Below are positions 41,723-51,583 of a stretch of DNA of 64,000 bases, in pieces. The notes below the pieces were generated by a model that was not told where the DNA came from, did no database searches, and was given only the letters and a program-made list of their open reading frames with translations. Both the position numbers and the translations under genes were made by a program. Position 1 is the first letter of the stretch, and each line of letters begins with the position of its first letter. The stretch covers positions 372,001 to 436,000 of the forward strand of contig NZ_VLKF01000001.1 of assembly GCF_007994135.1 (NCBI RefSeq), given 5' to 3'. Origin of the DNA: Modestobacter roseus. GTDB taxonomy: Bacteria; Actinomycetota; Actinomycetes; Mycobacteriales; Geodermatophilaceae.

Positions 41723-42961
41723 GTGACCGACCGAGCCGCCGCCCCCGCGCCGCCCGAGGCGTCCCCGGACGCCCGACCCGGGGCGCTGCTCACCGTCACC
41801 GGCGCCGACCGGCCCGGGGTCACCGCCGCGCTCTTCGCCGCACTCGCCGAGCTGGGCACCCCGGTGGAGGTCGTCGACGTCGAACAGGTCGTCGTGCACG
41901 GGCAGCTCGTGCTCGGGGTCTTCGTCGGCCCGACCGGTGAGGTCACCGACCCCGATGAGCTGGCCGAACGGATCCGCCCGCTCGCCGACCGGGTCGCCGC
42001 CGAGACCGGCGTGCACATCGCCGTCGAGGCATCCGGGAGCGCCGGACCCGCCCGGACCGCTCGCCACCACGTGACCGTGCTCGGCCGCCCCGTGCCACCG
42101 GCCGCCGTCGCCGGCGCCGCCCGGGCCATCGCCGGGGTCGGCGGGAACATCGAGGCCATCCGGCGCCTGTCCGACTACCCGGTCACCAGCTTCGAGCTGA
42201 CCGTCTCCGGCGGCGAACCGACCGAGCTGCGCACGGCCCTCGCCACCGTCGCCGCCGAGACCGGCACCGACGTCGCCGTCGAGCGGATCGGGCTGGCCCG
42301 CCGCAGCAAGCGGCTCATCGTCCTCGACGTCGACTCCACCCTCGTCCGCGGCGAGGTCATCGACGAGCTCGCCGCCCGGGCCGGACGGGCCGCCGAGGTC
42401 GCCCGGATCACCGCCGCCGCGATGAACGGGGAACTGGACTTCGAGCAGTCCCTGCGTGCCCGGGTGGCCGTGCTCGAGGGCCTGCCCGCCGGCGTGCTCG
42501 ACGAGGTGCGCGAACACCTGGTGCTCACCCCCGGCGCGCGCACGCTGATCCGCACCCTGCAGCGGCTCGGCTTCCGCTGCGGCATCGTCAGCGGTGGCTT
42601 CAGCCAGATCACCGATCCCCTGGCCGAGTCCCTCGGTCTGGACTTCGCCGCCGCCAACACCCTCGAGGTCACCGACGGCCGGCTCACCGGCGGGCTCGTC
42701 GGCGAGGTCGTCGACCGGGCCGGCAAGGCCCGCGCCCTCGCCCGGTTCGCCGCCGAGCACGGCGTCCCGCTGGAACAGACCGTCGCCGTCGGCGACGGCG
42801 CCAACGACCTGGACATGCTCAACGCCGCCGGCCTCGGCATCGCCTTCAACGCCAAGCCGTTCGTCCGCGAACAGGCCCACGCCGCGCTCAACCAGCCCTA
42901 CCTCGACGCCGTCCTGCAGGTGCTGGGGTTCACCCGGGACGAGGTCCTGGACGCGGTGTAG
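41723..42961 (+). CDS. serB: phosphoserine phosphatase with two ACT domains
   Basis: 412 residues from GTG 41723 (a CACGAT hexamer ends six bases ahead). ACT domains at about 20-100 and 112-190 (LLTVTGADRPGVTAALF and HHVTVLGRP) bind serine-like effectors in the mycobacterial SerB2; then the HAD phosphatase with LDVDSTLVRGE (Asp202/Asp204), IVSGGFSQI and GDGANDLDM. Last step of serine biosynthesis from 3-phosphoserine. Matches the mycobacterial SerB2 architecture. Confidence 0.95.
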   Translation: MTDRAAAPAPPEASPDARPGALLTVTGADRPGVTAALFAALAELGTPVEVVDVEQVVVHGQLVLGVFVGPTGEVTDPDELAERIRPLADRVAAETGVHIAVEASGSAGPARTARHHVTVLGRPVPPAAVAGAARAIAGVGGNIEAIRRLSDYPVTSFELTVSGGEPTELRTALATVAAETGTDVAVERIGLARRSKRLIVLDVDSTLVRGEVIDELAARAGRAAEVARITAAAMNGELDFEQSLRARVAVLEGLPAGVLDEVREHLVLTPGARTLIRTLQRLGFRCGIVSGGFSQITDPLAESLGLDFAAANTLEVTDGRLTGGLVGEVVDRAGKARALARFAAEHGVPLEQTVAVGDGANDLDMLNAAGLGIAFNAKPFVREQAHAALNQPYLDAVLQVLGFTRDEVLDAV

Positions 42962-43024
42962 ATGGTCGGCCTGCCGGCCTCCAACCGCGGCCAGGGCCGT
43001 GGTCCTGGTGCGCTGAGCTGTTAC

Positions 43025-43068
43025 CCGGTTCCGGGTCGGGAGCCTGCGGCCCCGCGACCCGGAACCGG
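43025..43068. terminator. 14-bp perfect inverted repeat
   Basis: CCGGTTCCGGGTCG (43025-43038) with CGACCCGGAACCGG (43055-43068); lies between convergent serB and pncA. Confidence 0.65.
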
Positions 43069-43098
43069 ATGCGGCTCTCGCCGCAGCTGCCCGTACCG

Positions 43099-43173
43099 GT
43101 GGTCGCTTGCCCCGCGGTTGCGTTCCCCGGGGTTGCCTTCTCGGTGGTGGCGTTCCTCGTGGTCCTGGTGCGG
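43099..43173. repeat. imperfect 15-bp tandem array, five units
   Basis: Units such as GCGGTTGCGTTCCCC, GGGGTTGCCTTCTCG and GTGGTGGCGTTCCTC at 15-bp period; in one frame they read as five-residue repeats (AVAFP, GVAFS, VVAFL), but there is no start signal or partner to support a gene. Confidence 0.6.
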
Positions 43174-43175
43174 CC

Positions 43176-43745
43176 TCAGGTCGGTCGGCGGACGCTGCCT
43201 TCGAGCTGGACGCCGGCGGTGCGGAGCTGGTCCAGGGCGGCGGCGGTGCTGGCCTCGGCGACCCCGGCGGTGAGGTGGAGCAGCACCCGGGTCGCGAACC
43301 CGGCGGCGACGGCGTCCAGCGCGGTGGCCCGCACGCAGTGGTCGGTCGCGATGCCGACCACGTCCAGCTCGTCGACGTCGTGCGCCCGCAGCCAGTCGGC
43401 CAGGCGCACGCCGTCGCAGCTGCCCTCGAACCCCGAGTAGGCCGCGGCGTACTCGCCCTTGTCGAACACCGCCTCGATCGGCCGGCGGTCCAGCCGGGGG
43501 TGCAGCTCCACGCCGGGGGTGCCGACGACGCAGTGCGGCGGCCAGGTCTCCAGGAAGTCCGGCTGCTCGGCGAAGTGACCGCCCGGGTCGACGTGGTGGT
43601 CGCGGGTCGCCACGACGTGCGCGTACGGGGCCTCCGCCATGTGCGCGCTCACCGCTCGGGCGACCGCCTCACCACCACCGACCGCGAGGCTGCCGCCCTC
43701 GCAGAAGTCGTTCTGCACGTCCACGACGACCAGGGCCCGAGTCAT
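43176..43745 (-). CDS. pncA: nicotinamidase
   Basis: 189 residues. VVVDVQNDFCEGG with the catalytic Asp, VFDKGEYAAAYSGF with the Lys, and VVGIATDHCVRATALDA with the nucleophilic Cys; DHHVDP and the His of TRDHH fit the metal site of PncA. Converts nicotinamide to nicotinate for NAD salvage. Follows pncB by 31 bp on the same strand, so both salvage steps are co-transcribed. Intact active site predicts pyrazinamide activation in the pathway sense of PncA enzymes. Confidence 0.93.
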   Translation of the reverse strand: MTRALVVVDVQNDFCEGGSLAVGGGEAVARAVSAHMAEAPYAHVVATRDHHVDPGGHFAEQPDFLETWPPHCVVGTPGVELHPRLDRRPIEAVFDKGEYAAAYSGFEGSCDGVRLADWLRAHDVDELDVVGIATDHCVRATALDAVAAGFATRVLLHLTAGVAEASTAAALDQLRTAGVQLEGSVRRPT

Positions 43746-43776
43746 GCCGCCATCGTGCCCCGGACGCGGTCCGCCG

Positions 43777-45069
43777 TCATGCGGTGACCGTGTCGATCAC
43801 CGGCTCACCGCGCATCAGCGAGAAGGCCTCCGCCGGCAGGGTCTGGCGCAGCACCCGGTGCCGGTCGCGGGCCGCCGCCAGCGCCTCGGCGGGGGAGCAG
43901 GGGTCGACCAGCTCGCCATCGCGCACGAGCGGCGCCAGCAGGTCCCGGTCACCGTCGCGCGGCTCCACCGCACCCGCGGTCACCACCTCGGCGATCGCCG
44001 TCCCGTCGGCGTCGTGCCGGCGGACCGCCCGCTTGCGACCGCCCACCGACCGCTTGCCCTCGGAGTTCTTCGCCACCGGCACGCCGTCGCGCTCCACGAG
44101 CTTGTAGACCATCCCGGCGGTGGGCGACCCCGAGCCGGTCACCAGGGAGGTGCCCACGCCGTACCCGTCGACCGGCGCGGCGGCGAGGGCGGCGATCGCG
44201 TACTCGTCCAGGTCGCTGGTCACGATCACCTTCGTCTCCGTGGCACCCAGGGCGTCCAGCAGCTCGCGGGCCCGGGTGGCCTGCACCGTCAGGTCACCGG
44301 AGTCCAGCCGTACCGCGCCCAGCCCGGGCCCGGCCACCTCGATCGCGGTGCGGATGCCCTGCTCGACGTCGTAGGTGTCCACCAGCAGCGTGGTGCCGGT
44401 GCCCAGGGCGGCCACCTGCGCCCGGAAGGCAGCGGCCTCGTCGTCGTGCAGCAGGGTGAACGCGTGCGCGCTGGTGCCGGTGGTGGGGATGCCGTAGCGG
44501 GCGCCGGCGGCGAGGTTCGACGTCGCGGCGAAGCCGACCAGCACAGCGGCCCGGGCCGCGGCGACAGCGGACTCCTCGTGGGTGCGCCGGGAGCCCATCT
44601 CGATGCACGGCCGCTCGCAGGACGCGCCGACCATCCGGGCGCCGGCGGACGCGATCGCGCTGTCGTGGTTGAGGATCGACAGCGCCAGCGTCTCCAGCAG
44701 CACCGCCTGGCCGAACGGCGCCCGCACGGTGAGCACCGGCGAGCCCGGGAAGTAGAGGTCGCCCTCGGCGTAGCCGTCGACGTCGCCGGTGAACCGGAAG
44801 TCCGCCAGCCAGGCCAGCAGCTCCGGGTCGTCGACGCCCTGGGCGCGCACCGCCGCGAGCTCGGCGTCGCCGAAGCGGAAGCCGGCCAGCAGCTCCAGCA
44901 GCCGGCCGGTGCCCGCCAGCACCCCGTACCGCCGGCCGTGCGGCAGCCGGCGGGAGAACACCTCGAACACGCAGTCCCGCTCCGACGTCCCGTCGGCGAG
45001 GGCCGCGGCCAGCATCGTGAGCTCGTAGCGGTCGGTGAGCAGCGCAGGGCTCAGCTGCGGCATCGGCAT
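43777..45069 (-). CDS. pncB: nicotinate phosphoribosyltransferase
   Basis: 430 residues from ATG 45069. LLTDRYELTMLAAALADG at the start, VFEVFSRRLP, EMGSRRTHEESA with the phosphorylated-His region, GTSAHAF and LVDTYDVEQGI, RLDSGDL. Converts nicotinate plus PRPP to nicotinate mononucleotide. A TATCGT hexamer ends eight bases before the ATG, so the leader is minimal. Divergent from clpS over 62 bp, as in mycobacteria (Rv1330c/Rv1331). Confidence 0.94.
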   Translation of the reverse strand: MPMPQLSPALLTDRYELTMLAAALADGTSERDCVFEVFSRRLPHGRRYGVLAGTGRLLELLAGFRFGDAELAAVRAQGVDDPELLAWLADFRFTGDVDGYAEGDLYFPGSPVLTVRAPFGQAVLLETLALSILNHDSAIASAGARMVGASCERPCIEMGSRRTHEESAVAAARAAVLVGFAATSNLAAGARYGIPTTGTSAHAFTLLHDDEAAAFRAQVAALGTGTTLLVDTYDVEQGIRTAIEVAGPGLGAVRLDSGDLTVQATRARELLDALGATETKVIVTSDLDEYAIAALAAAPVDGYGVGTSLVTGSGSPTAGMVYKLVERDGVPVAKNSEGKRSVGGRKRAVRRHDADGTAIAEVVTAGAVEPRDGDRDLLAPLVRDGELVDPCSPAEALAAARDRHRVLRQTLPAEAFSLMRGEPVIDTVTA

Positions 45070-45131
45070 GGACAGGCACGATAGGTGGCCGCCGAGTGGG
45101 CCGCCCGGGACGGGCGTCCTAGAGTGATCAC

Positions 45132-45428
45132 GTGGCCGGACCCCTCGCGCCCGCACGGACGCCGGAGACGACGTCGCGGGAGGAATCCGAACTCGACCGC
45201 CCCTGGGTGACGATCGTCTGGGACGACCCGGTCAACCTCATGACCTACGTGACCTTCGTGCTCCAGGAGCTGTTCGGCTACGACGAGGCGACGGCCACCG
45301 AGTTGATGCTGCAGGTGCACCACGAGGGCAAGGCGATCGTCAGCTCCGGGCCGCGGGAGCGCATGGAGCACGACACCAACCGGCTGCACGCCTACGGGCT
45401 GTGGGCCACCTACCAGAGGGACGCATGA
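45132..45428 (+). CDS. clpS: ATP-dependent Clp protease adaptor ClpS
   Basis: 98 residues. [20 protein letters not shown] carries the residues lining the N-end-rule pocket (Asn, Asp, Met), and [13 protein letters not shown] the exposed helix. Delivers N-degron substrates to ClpAP/ClpCP. A TAGAGT -10 ends six bases ahead of GTG 45132: leaderless. The DUF2017 gene overlaps its stop (ATGA). Confidence 0.94.
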   Translation: MAGPLAPARTPETTSREESELDRPWVTIVWDDPVNLMTYVTFVLQELFGYDEATATELMLQVHHEGKAIVSSGPRERMEHDTNRLHAYGLWATYQRDA

Positions 45429-45922
45429 AGCCGTTCCGCCGCAAGGGCGACGACGTGGTGGCCCGGCTGGTCGACGCCGAGGCCGGCATCGTCGCGCTGC
45501 TGCTGGACCAGCTGGAGCAGCTGCTCTCCGCCGACCGCACCGACACCGGGGGCGACCCGGTGGTCGAGCGGCTGCTCCCGCCGGGGAACGTCGACGACCC
45601 GGAGATCGCCGCCGACTACCGCGACCTCACCGAGACGGCGCTGCGCGCCGGCAAGGCCGACGACCTGGCCACCGTCCGCGCGACCCTGCCCACCGCGGGC
45701 GGGGAGGTGCGGCTGGACGCCGAGCAGGCCCGCGCCTGGCTGCGCACCACCAACGACCTGCGCCTGGCGCTGGGCACCCGGCTGGGCGTCACCGCCGACA
45801 CCGAGCCCCCGGAGGACGCCGGCGGCGAGGACGAGCAGCAGCTCGCCGTGTACTACTGGCTCACCGCCGTGCAGGGGTCCCTCGTCGACGCGCTGGTGGC
45901 CGGACGAGACGGCCGACGGTGA
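45425..45922 (+). CDS. DUF2017 family protein
   Basis: 165 residues, starting in the clpS stop overlap. Helical; [20 protein letters not shown] and [15 protein letters not shown] (near the end) are the conserved parts of this actinobacterial family, always downstream of clpS (Rv1332 in M. tuberculosis). Function is unknown; the constant neighbour suggests a role with ClpS. Its last 62 bp overlap the end of the convergent membrane gene. Confidence 0.88.
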   Translation: MKPFRRKGDDVVARLVDAEAGIVALLLDQLEQLLSADRTDTGGDPVVERLLPPGNVDDPEIAADYRDLTETALRAGKADDLATVRATLPTAGGEVRLDAEQARAWLRTTNDLRLALGTRLGVTADTEPPEDAGGEDEQQLAVYYWLTAVQGSLVDALVAGRDGRR

Positions 45923-46214
45923 GCAGCACCAGCAGCGCCACCAGCAGGTCGGCGACGAAGAAGACGTAGACCAGGCTGTGCACCTGCACGTCCTGGACGA
46001 TCGCGCCGATGCAGGCCAGCAGGGTGATCGCGGAGAGGGCGGTCAGCAGGAGCAGGCCGATCAGCCGGCCGAGCACCAGCAGGACCAGCTCGATCCGGTC
46101 GCTGCGCTCGTCGGTCGCCCGGCCGCTGCGGTGCAGCAGCCGCATGCTGCCGAGGACCAGCGCCGGCAGGGGCACCAGCACCACGCCGACCACCATCAGG
46201 ACCTCGATCACCAC
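45861..46214 (-). CDS. small membrane protein, four helices
   Basis: 117 residues from GTG 46214 (alternative GTG 46211). Hydrophobic segments VVIEVLMVVGVVLVPLPALV, LGRLIGLLLLTALSAITLLA and [20 protein letters not shown] separated by short basic loops; the ends are Arg-rich. No domain recognised. TAACGT ends eight bases ahead, compatible with a short leader. It replaces the Rv1333-like gene at this point of the conserved block. Its 3' end runs inside DUF2017, which is unusual. Confidence 0.65.
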   Translation of the reverse strand: MVIEVLMVVGVVLVPLPALVLGSMRLLHRSGRATDERSDRIELVLLVLGRLIGLLLLTALSAITLLACIGAIVQDVQVHSLVYVFFVADLLVALLVLLTVGRLVRPPARRRGTPARR

Positions 46215-46326
46215 GGACGTGGACGTTAGCGGTCGTCCACCCGTGCGGCCCAGCCCGTTCCCCTCCGCGTCACCCGGCAGCGGGGGCCGGGAGCCGGACG
46301 TGCGGCGTCCGCCTAGGATGGTCGTC

Positions 46327-46761
46327 GTGCTGCGCATCGACCGCGCGACCTACGACGCCATCGTGGCCCACGCCCGGGCAGACCACCCGGACGAGGCCTG
46401 TGGCGTCGTGGCCGGGCCCGAGGGCTCCGACCGTCCCGAGCGGCACATCCCGATGCTCAACGCGGCCCGCTCGCCGACGTTCTACGAGTTCGACAGCGGC
46501 GACCTGCTCAAGCTCTACCGGGAGATGGACGATCGCGACGAGGTCCCCGTCGTCATCTACCACTCGCACACCGCCACCGAGGCGCGCCCCTCGCGCACCG
46601 ACATCAGCTACGCCTCCGAGCCCGAGGCGCACTACGTGCTGGTCTCCACCCGCGAGCACGGCGCGCAGACCGGGCTGGCCGGTGACGACGTCGAGTTCCG
46701 CAGCTTCCGGATCGTCGACGGAGAGGTCACCGAGGAGGACGTCGAGGTGGTCGGCTCGTGA
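46327..46761 (+). CDS. mec: Mec-type JAMM peptidase (CysO-cysteine hydrolase)
   Basis: 144 residues from GTG 46327 (TAGGAT seven bases before it, leaderless). MPN/JAMM zinc motif: Glu23, His79-x-His81 in IYHSHTATEARPSRTD, Ser89 and Asp92. In M. tuberculosis Mec releases cysteine from the CysO-cysteine adduct. The next genes are cysO and cysM in the same order. An 18-codon frame overlaps its stop as GTGA. Confidence 0.92.
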   Translation: MLRIDRATYDAIVAHARADHPDEACGVVAGPEGSDRPERHIPMLNAARSPTFYEFDSGDLLKLYREMDDRDEVPVVIYHSHTATEARPSRTDISYASEPEAHYVLVSTREHGAQTGLAGDDVEFRSFRIVDGEVTEEDVEVVGS

Positions 46762-46814
46762 CCGTCGAGTCCTGCCTGTTCGGCCACTCGCCGACCGTCG
46801 TCGTCTACGACTGA
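46758..46814 (+). CDS. possible 18-residue leader peptide between mec and cysO
   Basis: GTG 46758 overlaps the mec stop (GTGA). The frame reads MTVESCLFGHSPTVVVYD and stops at 46814, directly at hairpin element E, 178 bp before cysO. It contains one Cys codon. A short coupled frame followed at once by a strong hairpin is the layout of a leader peptide, but a single Cys codon is weak for attenuation. It may just be incidental. Confidence 0.35.
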   Translation: MTVESCLFGHSPTVVVYD

Positions 46815-46821
46815 CGGAGGA

Positions 46822-46868
46822 CCCCGCTGCCCCGCGCCACGTGCCTCGGCGCGGGCCCGGCAGCGGGG
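46822..46868 (+). repeat. intergenic hairpin element, copy E
   Basis: Outer stem CCCCGCTGCC (46822-46831) / GGCAGCGGGG (46859-46868), perfect 10 bp; inner stem CCGCGCC (46832-46838) / GGCGCGG (46848-46854). Begins right after a stop codon like copies A-C. Confidence 0.85.
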
Positions 46869-46988
46869 CCTCAACGGCCGGCGGAATCGTCGGCCGCACC
46901 GCGGCGTTGCCCCGAGCAGCCGCACCTGGCGTCGACGACCGCGTCGCCGCACCACGTCCGAGCACCCCACCTGCACGAGGAGTTCTGA

Positions 46989-48268
<1,280 letters not shown>

Positions 48269-48269
<1 letters not shown>

Positions 48270-48925
48270 TGGCGGACCTGATCCTGCCCGCGCGCGGGCT
48301 GCTGTTCGACAACGACGGCGTGCTGGTCGACTCCGAGGTCAGCGTGGTCACCTCGTGGCGTCGCTGGGCGAAGGACCTCGGCCTCGACCCGGACGAGGTC
48401 ATGGCCGCCGTCCCCGGCCGGCGGGCCGCGGACACCGTGGCGCTGTTCGTGCCGGCCGACGACGTCGCCGGCGCGGTCGCGGAGATCACCCGCCTGGAGC
48501 TCGAGGGCGCTGCCGACACCGTGGCGGTGCCCGGCGTGCTGGACCTGCTGCCGCAGCTCATCGGCGTCCCCTGGGCCGTCGTCACCTCCGGCGTCCGCGA
48601 GCTGGCGGCCGCACGCCTGCGGGGCGCCGGGGTCGAGCCGCCCGCCGTCGTGGTCACCGCGGAGGACGTCGCCGCGGGCAAGCCCGACCCCGAGCCCTAC
48701 CTGGCGGGGGCGGCCCGGCTGGGCCTGGACCCCGCCGACCTGATCGTGCTGGAGGACAGCCCCAGCGGCGTCGCCGCCGGCCTGGCCGCCGGGTGCACCG
48801 TGCTGGGCATCGGTGCGCCGGCGCTGCACACCCCGGCGCCCGCCGTCGTCACCGACCTCACTGGTGCCCGCTGGACCGGCACCGGCCTGCAGCTGCCGGC
48901 CGCCGCGCTGCTCCGCCGCCCCTGA
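48269..48925 (+). CDS. HAD-family hydrolase (phosphatase-like)
   Basis: 218 residues, ATG in the TGATG overlap with cysM. GLLFDNDGVLVDSE (motif I), VTSGVRELA (motif II), GKPDPEPYLAGAARLG and VLEDSPSGVAAGLAAG (motifs III-IV), as in beta-phosphoglucomutase/sugar-phosphatase proteins. In mycobacteria a rhomboid protease gene sits here, so this is a replacement specific to this lineage. Substrate a small phosphoester; not more precise. Confidence 0.88.
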
Positions 48926-48963
48926 CGTCGGGCGTCGGCACCGGCAGCTAGCCTGGCCCGGTC

Positions 48964-49782
48964 ATGAGCACCGCTGCCTCCGCCGACGCCCCGATCGGCA
49001 TCTTCGACTCGGGGGTGGGTGGGCTCACCGTTGCGCGGGCGGTGCTCGACCAGCTGCCGCACGAGGCCATCCGCTACGTCGGCGACACCGCGCACGGCCC
49101 GTACGGGCCGCTCCCGATCGCGGAGGTGCGCCGGCACTCCCTCGCGGTGATGGACGACCTGGTCGAGGCCGGCGTGAAGATGCTCGTCGTCGCCTGCAAC
49201 TCGGCCAGCGCCGCCTGCCTGCGCGACGCCCGGGAGCGCTACGACGTGCCCGTGGTGGAGGTCGTGCTGCCGGCGGTCCGCCGCGCCACCGCCGCCACCC
49301 GCAACGGCCGGATCGGCGTCATCGGCACCCAGGCCACCGTCACCAGCGGCGCGTACGAGGACGCCTTCGCCGCCGCGCCGCAGCTGACCGTCACCAGCGC
49401 CGCCTGCCCCAGCTTCGTCGACTTCGTCGAGCGCGGGGTCACCAGCGGCCGGCAGCTGGTGGGGTTGGCGCAGTCCTACCTCGACCCGCTGCTGGCCGCC
49501 GACGTCGACACCGTGGTGCTGGGCTGCACCCACTACCCGTTGCTCACCGGCGTGCTGTCGCTGGTGCTCGGCGAGGAGGTCACGCTCGTGTCCAGCGCCG
49601 AGGAGACGGCCAAGGACGTCTACCGCGTGCTCACCCGCACCGACCTGCTGCGCGACCCCGCCGGGCCGCCACCGGTGCACCGGTTCCTCGCCACCGGCGA
49701 CCCGGAGCCCTTCGCCCGGCTGGGCCGGCGCTTCCTCGGCCCCGAGGTGGACACCGTGCTCCGGGCGGGGGAGGCCGCGTGA
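48964..49782 (+). CDS. murI: glutamate racemase
   Basis: 272 residues. [22 protein letters not shown] and [10 protein letters not shown] with the two catalytic cysteines. Makes D-glutamate for peptidoglycan. TAGCCT lies nine bases upstream of the ATG; promoter may start inside the HAD gap. The next gene overlaps by four bases (GTGA). Confidence 0.95.
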   Translation: MSTAASADAPIGIFDSGVGGLTVARAVLDQLPHEAIRYVGDTAHGPYGPLPIAEVRRHSLAVMDDLVEAGVKMLVVACNSASAACLRDARERYDVPVVEVVLPAVRRATAATRNGRIGVIGTQATVTSGAYEDAFAAAPQLTVTSAACPSFVDFVERGVTSGRQLVGLAQSYLDPLLAADVDTVVLGCTHYPLLTGVLSLVLGEEVTLVSSAEETAKDVYRVLTRTDLLRDPAGPPPVHRFLATGDPEPFARLGRRFLGPEVDTVLRAGEAA

Positions 49783-50519
49783 GGCTCACCGTCGTCGGCT
49801 GCTCCGGCAGCGCGCCCGGCCCCGGCTCGCCCGCCTCCTGCTACCTCGTCGAGCACGACGAGTTCGTGCTGCTGCTCGACCTCGGCAACGGCTCGTTCGG
49901 CTCGCTGCTCGGGCTGCGCCACCCCAGCGACGTGGACGCGGTCTACCTCTCGCACCTGCACGCCGACCACTGCCTGGACGCCGCGCCGTTCATCGTGTGG
50001 CACCGCTACTCCGGGCAGTCCGACGGCCGGGCTGTGCCGCTCTACGCACCGGTCGGTGCCGACCGGCGCCTGGCCGCGGCCTACGACGCCGACGGCGGCC
50101 CCATCGACGACGTCTTCGACGTCACGCCGGTCGGGCCCGGCAGCTGGACCATCGGCCCCTTCGAGGTGACCACGGCGCGCACCGCGCATCCGGTCGAGTG
50201 CTACGCGGTGCGGCTGACCGCGGGCGGCCGGTCGCTGGTCTACACCGGCGACACCGGTCCGTCCGACGCGGTCGTGGAGCTGGCCCGGGGCGCCGACGTG
50301 CTGCTCGCCGAGGCCGCCTACGCGGAGGGGCCCGACCTGCCCCCGGGTCTGCACCTGACCGGCCGGCAGGCCGGCGAGCACGCGGCCGCCGCCGGGGTGG
50401 GGCGGCTGCTGGTCACCCACGTGCCCGCCTGGATCGACGCCGAGGTGCAGCTGGCCGCCGCCCGGTCGGTGTTCTCGAACAGCGAGCTCGCCCGGCACGG
50501 CGCCGTCCACGACATCTGA
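49779..50519 (+). CDS. metallo-beta-lactamase-fold phosphodiesterase (Rv1339-like)
   Basis: 246 residues. [33 protein letters not shown] (the HxHxDH metal motif), [27 protein letters not shown] and THVPAW. Position right after murI matches Rv1339 of M. tuberculosis, reported as an atypical class II cAMP phosphodiesterase. Likely hydrolyses cyclic nucleotides or phosphodiesters. GTG in the murI stop overlap. Confidence 0.85.
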   Translation: MRLTVVGCSGSAPGPGSPASCYLVEHDEFVLLLDLGNGSFGSLLGLRHPSDVDAVYLSHLHADHCLDAAPFIVWHRYSGQSDGRAVPLYAPVGADRRLAAAYDADGGPIDDVFDVTPVGPGSWTIGPFEVTTARTAHPVECYAVRLTAGGRSLVYTGDTGPSDAVVELARGADVLLAEAAYAEGPDLPPGLHLTGRQAGEHAAAAGVGRLLVTHVPAWIDAEVQLAAARSVFSNSELARHGAVHDI

Positions 50520-50566
50520 CGAAGGACCCGGTTGCCGACGCCGGGCCGGGCGGGCACGGTGACGGG

Positions 50567-51520
50567 GTGGCCGAGGAGGAGCGGGACGGCGTCCGGCTGA
50601 GCAGCCTGGACTCCCCGCTGGGCGACGGGCTCGAGGTGACCAAGCGCGACCTGGTCGACCACTACGACGCCTTCGCCGACCGGCTGGTGCCGCTGCTCAC
50701 CGGGCGGCCGCTGACGATCAAGCGGGTGCGCCCCGGCGCGGCGCCGTTCATCCAGCGCGACGTCCCGAAGGGCGCACCGGACTGGGTGCGCACCGTGCCC
50801 ACCTGGTCCGACCGCGCGCACCGCGAGGTGCACCAGGTGCTCTGCGAGGACCGCCGCACGCTGCTGTGGCTGGCCAACCAGCGGGCGGTGGAGCTGCACG
50901 TGCCCTTCGGCCGGGTGGGGGAGGAGGAGCCCACCGGGCTGGTGCTCGACCTCGACCCGCCGGACGGCGCCGATCTCGCCGCCGTGGTCGCGGTGGCCCG
51001 GCTGGCCCGGCGCGCGCTCGCCGACGCGGGGCTGGTCGGCGCGGTGAAGACCAGTGGGTCCACCGGGCTGCACGTCGTCGTCCCGGTGCACGGTTCGCCC
51101 GGGGAGGACGTCGCGGCGGCGACCCGGGCGCTGGCGGCGCGCACCGAGCGGCTGGATCCCGCGGTGGCGACCACCGCCTACGTCGTCGCCGAGCGAGGCG
51201 GTCGGGTGTTCGTCGACTCGACACGGTCGGGGCGCGGCACGATCGCGGTCGCCTACAGCCCGCGGGCTCGACCGGGCCTGCCGGTGTCCACGCCGGTCGC
51301 GTGGGACGAGCTGGACGGCGTCCGGCCCGGCGACGTCACCGTGCGCACCGCCCGCGAGCGGATCGGGGACGGCGACCCCTGGGCGGATGCGCTGCCCGAG
51401 CCGCAGCGGCTGCCGGCCGACCTGGTGGCCGAGGGGCACACCATCCCGGTGGCCCGGGTGGCGGCGATGCACGAGGGCAAGCGCCGGGCCCGCGCGCGGG
51501 CGCAGGAGCAGCCGGGCTGA
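50567..51520 (+). CDS. LigD-type polymerase/primase domain protein
   Basis: 317 residues. Archaeo-eukaryotic primase fold as in LigD-Pol and mycobacterial PolD: LTIKRVRPGAAPFIQRDVP, GLVLDLDPPDG (Asp128/Asp130), VKTSGSTGLHVVVPV, and FVDSTRSGRGTIAVAYSPRARPG (shortened). Stand-alone, with no ligase or Ku in view. Adds nucleotides or ribonucleotides at DNA ends in repair. Inserted into the conserved murI-rph block. GTG start after a stretch that begins TGACGAAGGACCC, as in the hairpin family. Confidence 0.88.
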   Translation: MAEEERDGVRLSSLDSPLGDGLEVTKRDLVDHYDAFADRLVPLLTGRPLTIKRVRPGAAPFIQRDVPKGAPDWVRTVPTWSDRAHREVHQVLCEDRRTLLWLANQRAVELHVPFGRVGEEEPTGLVLDLDPPDGADLAAVVAVARLARRALADAGLVGAVKTSGSTGLHVVVPVHGSPGEDVAAATRALAARTERLDPAVATTAYVVAERGGRVFVDSTRSGRGTIAVAYSPRARPGLPVSTPVAWDELDGVRPGDVTVRTARERIGDGDPWADALPEPQRLPADLVAEGHTIPVARVAAMHEGKRRARARAQEQPG

Positions 51521-51529
51521 TCAGCCCGG
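51510..51529. terminator. 20-bp palindrome over the stop codon
   Basis: GCCGGGCTGATCAGCCCGGC, whose centre contains TGA of the polymerase gene (51518-51520); followed by the larger hairpin at 51538-51577. Confidence 0.6.
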
Positions 51530-51537
51530 CCCGGAGC

Positions 51538-51577
51538 GGTCGTCGGGGCATCCCGCCCGCGGGACACCCCGACGACC
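51538..51577. terminator. bidirectional terminator
   Basis: GGTCGTCGGGG and TCCCG pair with CGGGA and CCCCGACGACC, with a two-base internal mismatch, between convergent genes. Confidence 0.7.
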
Positions 51578-51583
51578 ACGCAC

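Noticed and set aside
50521..50566. A fifth copy of the dispersed hairpin family
   Set aside because: It shares the entry TGACGAAGGACCC with copy B but the outer stem does not form, so it is at most a remnant.
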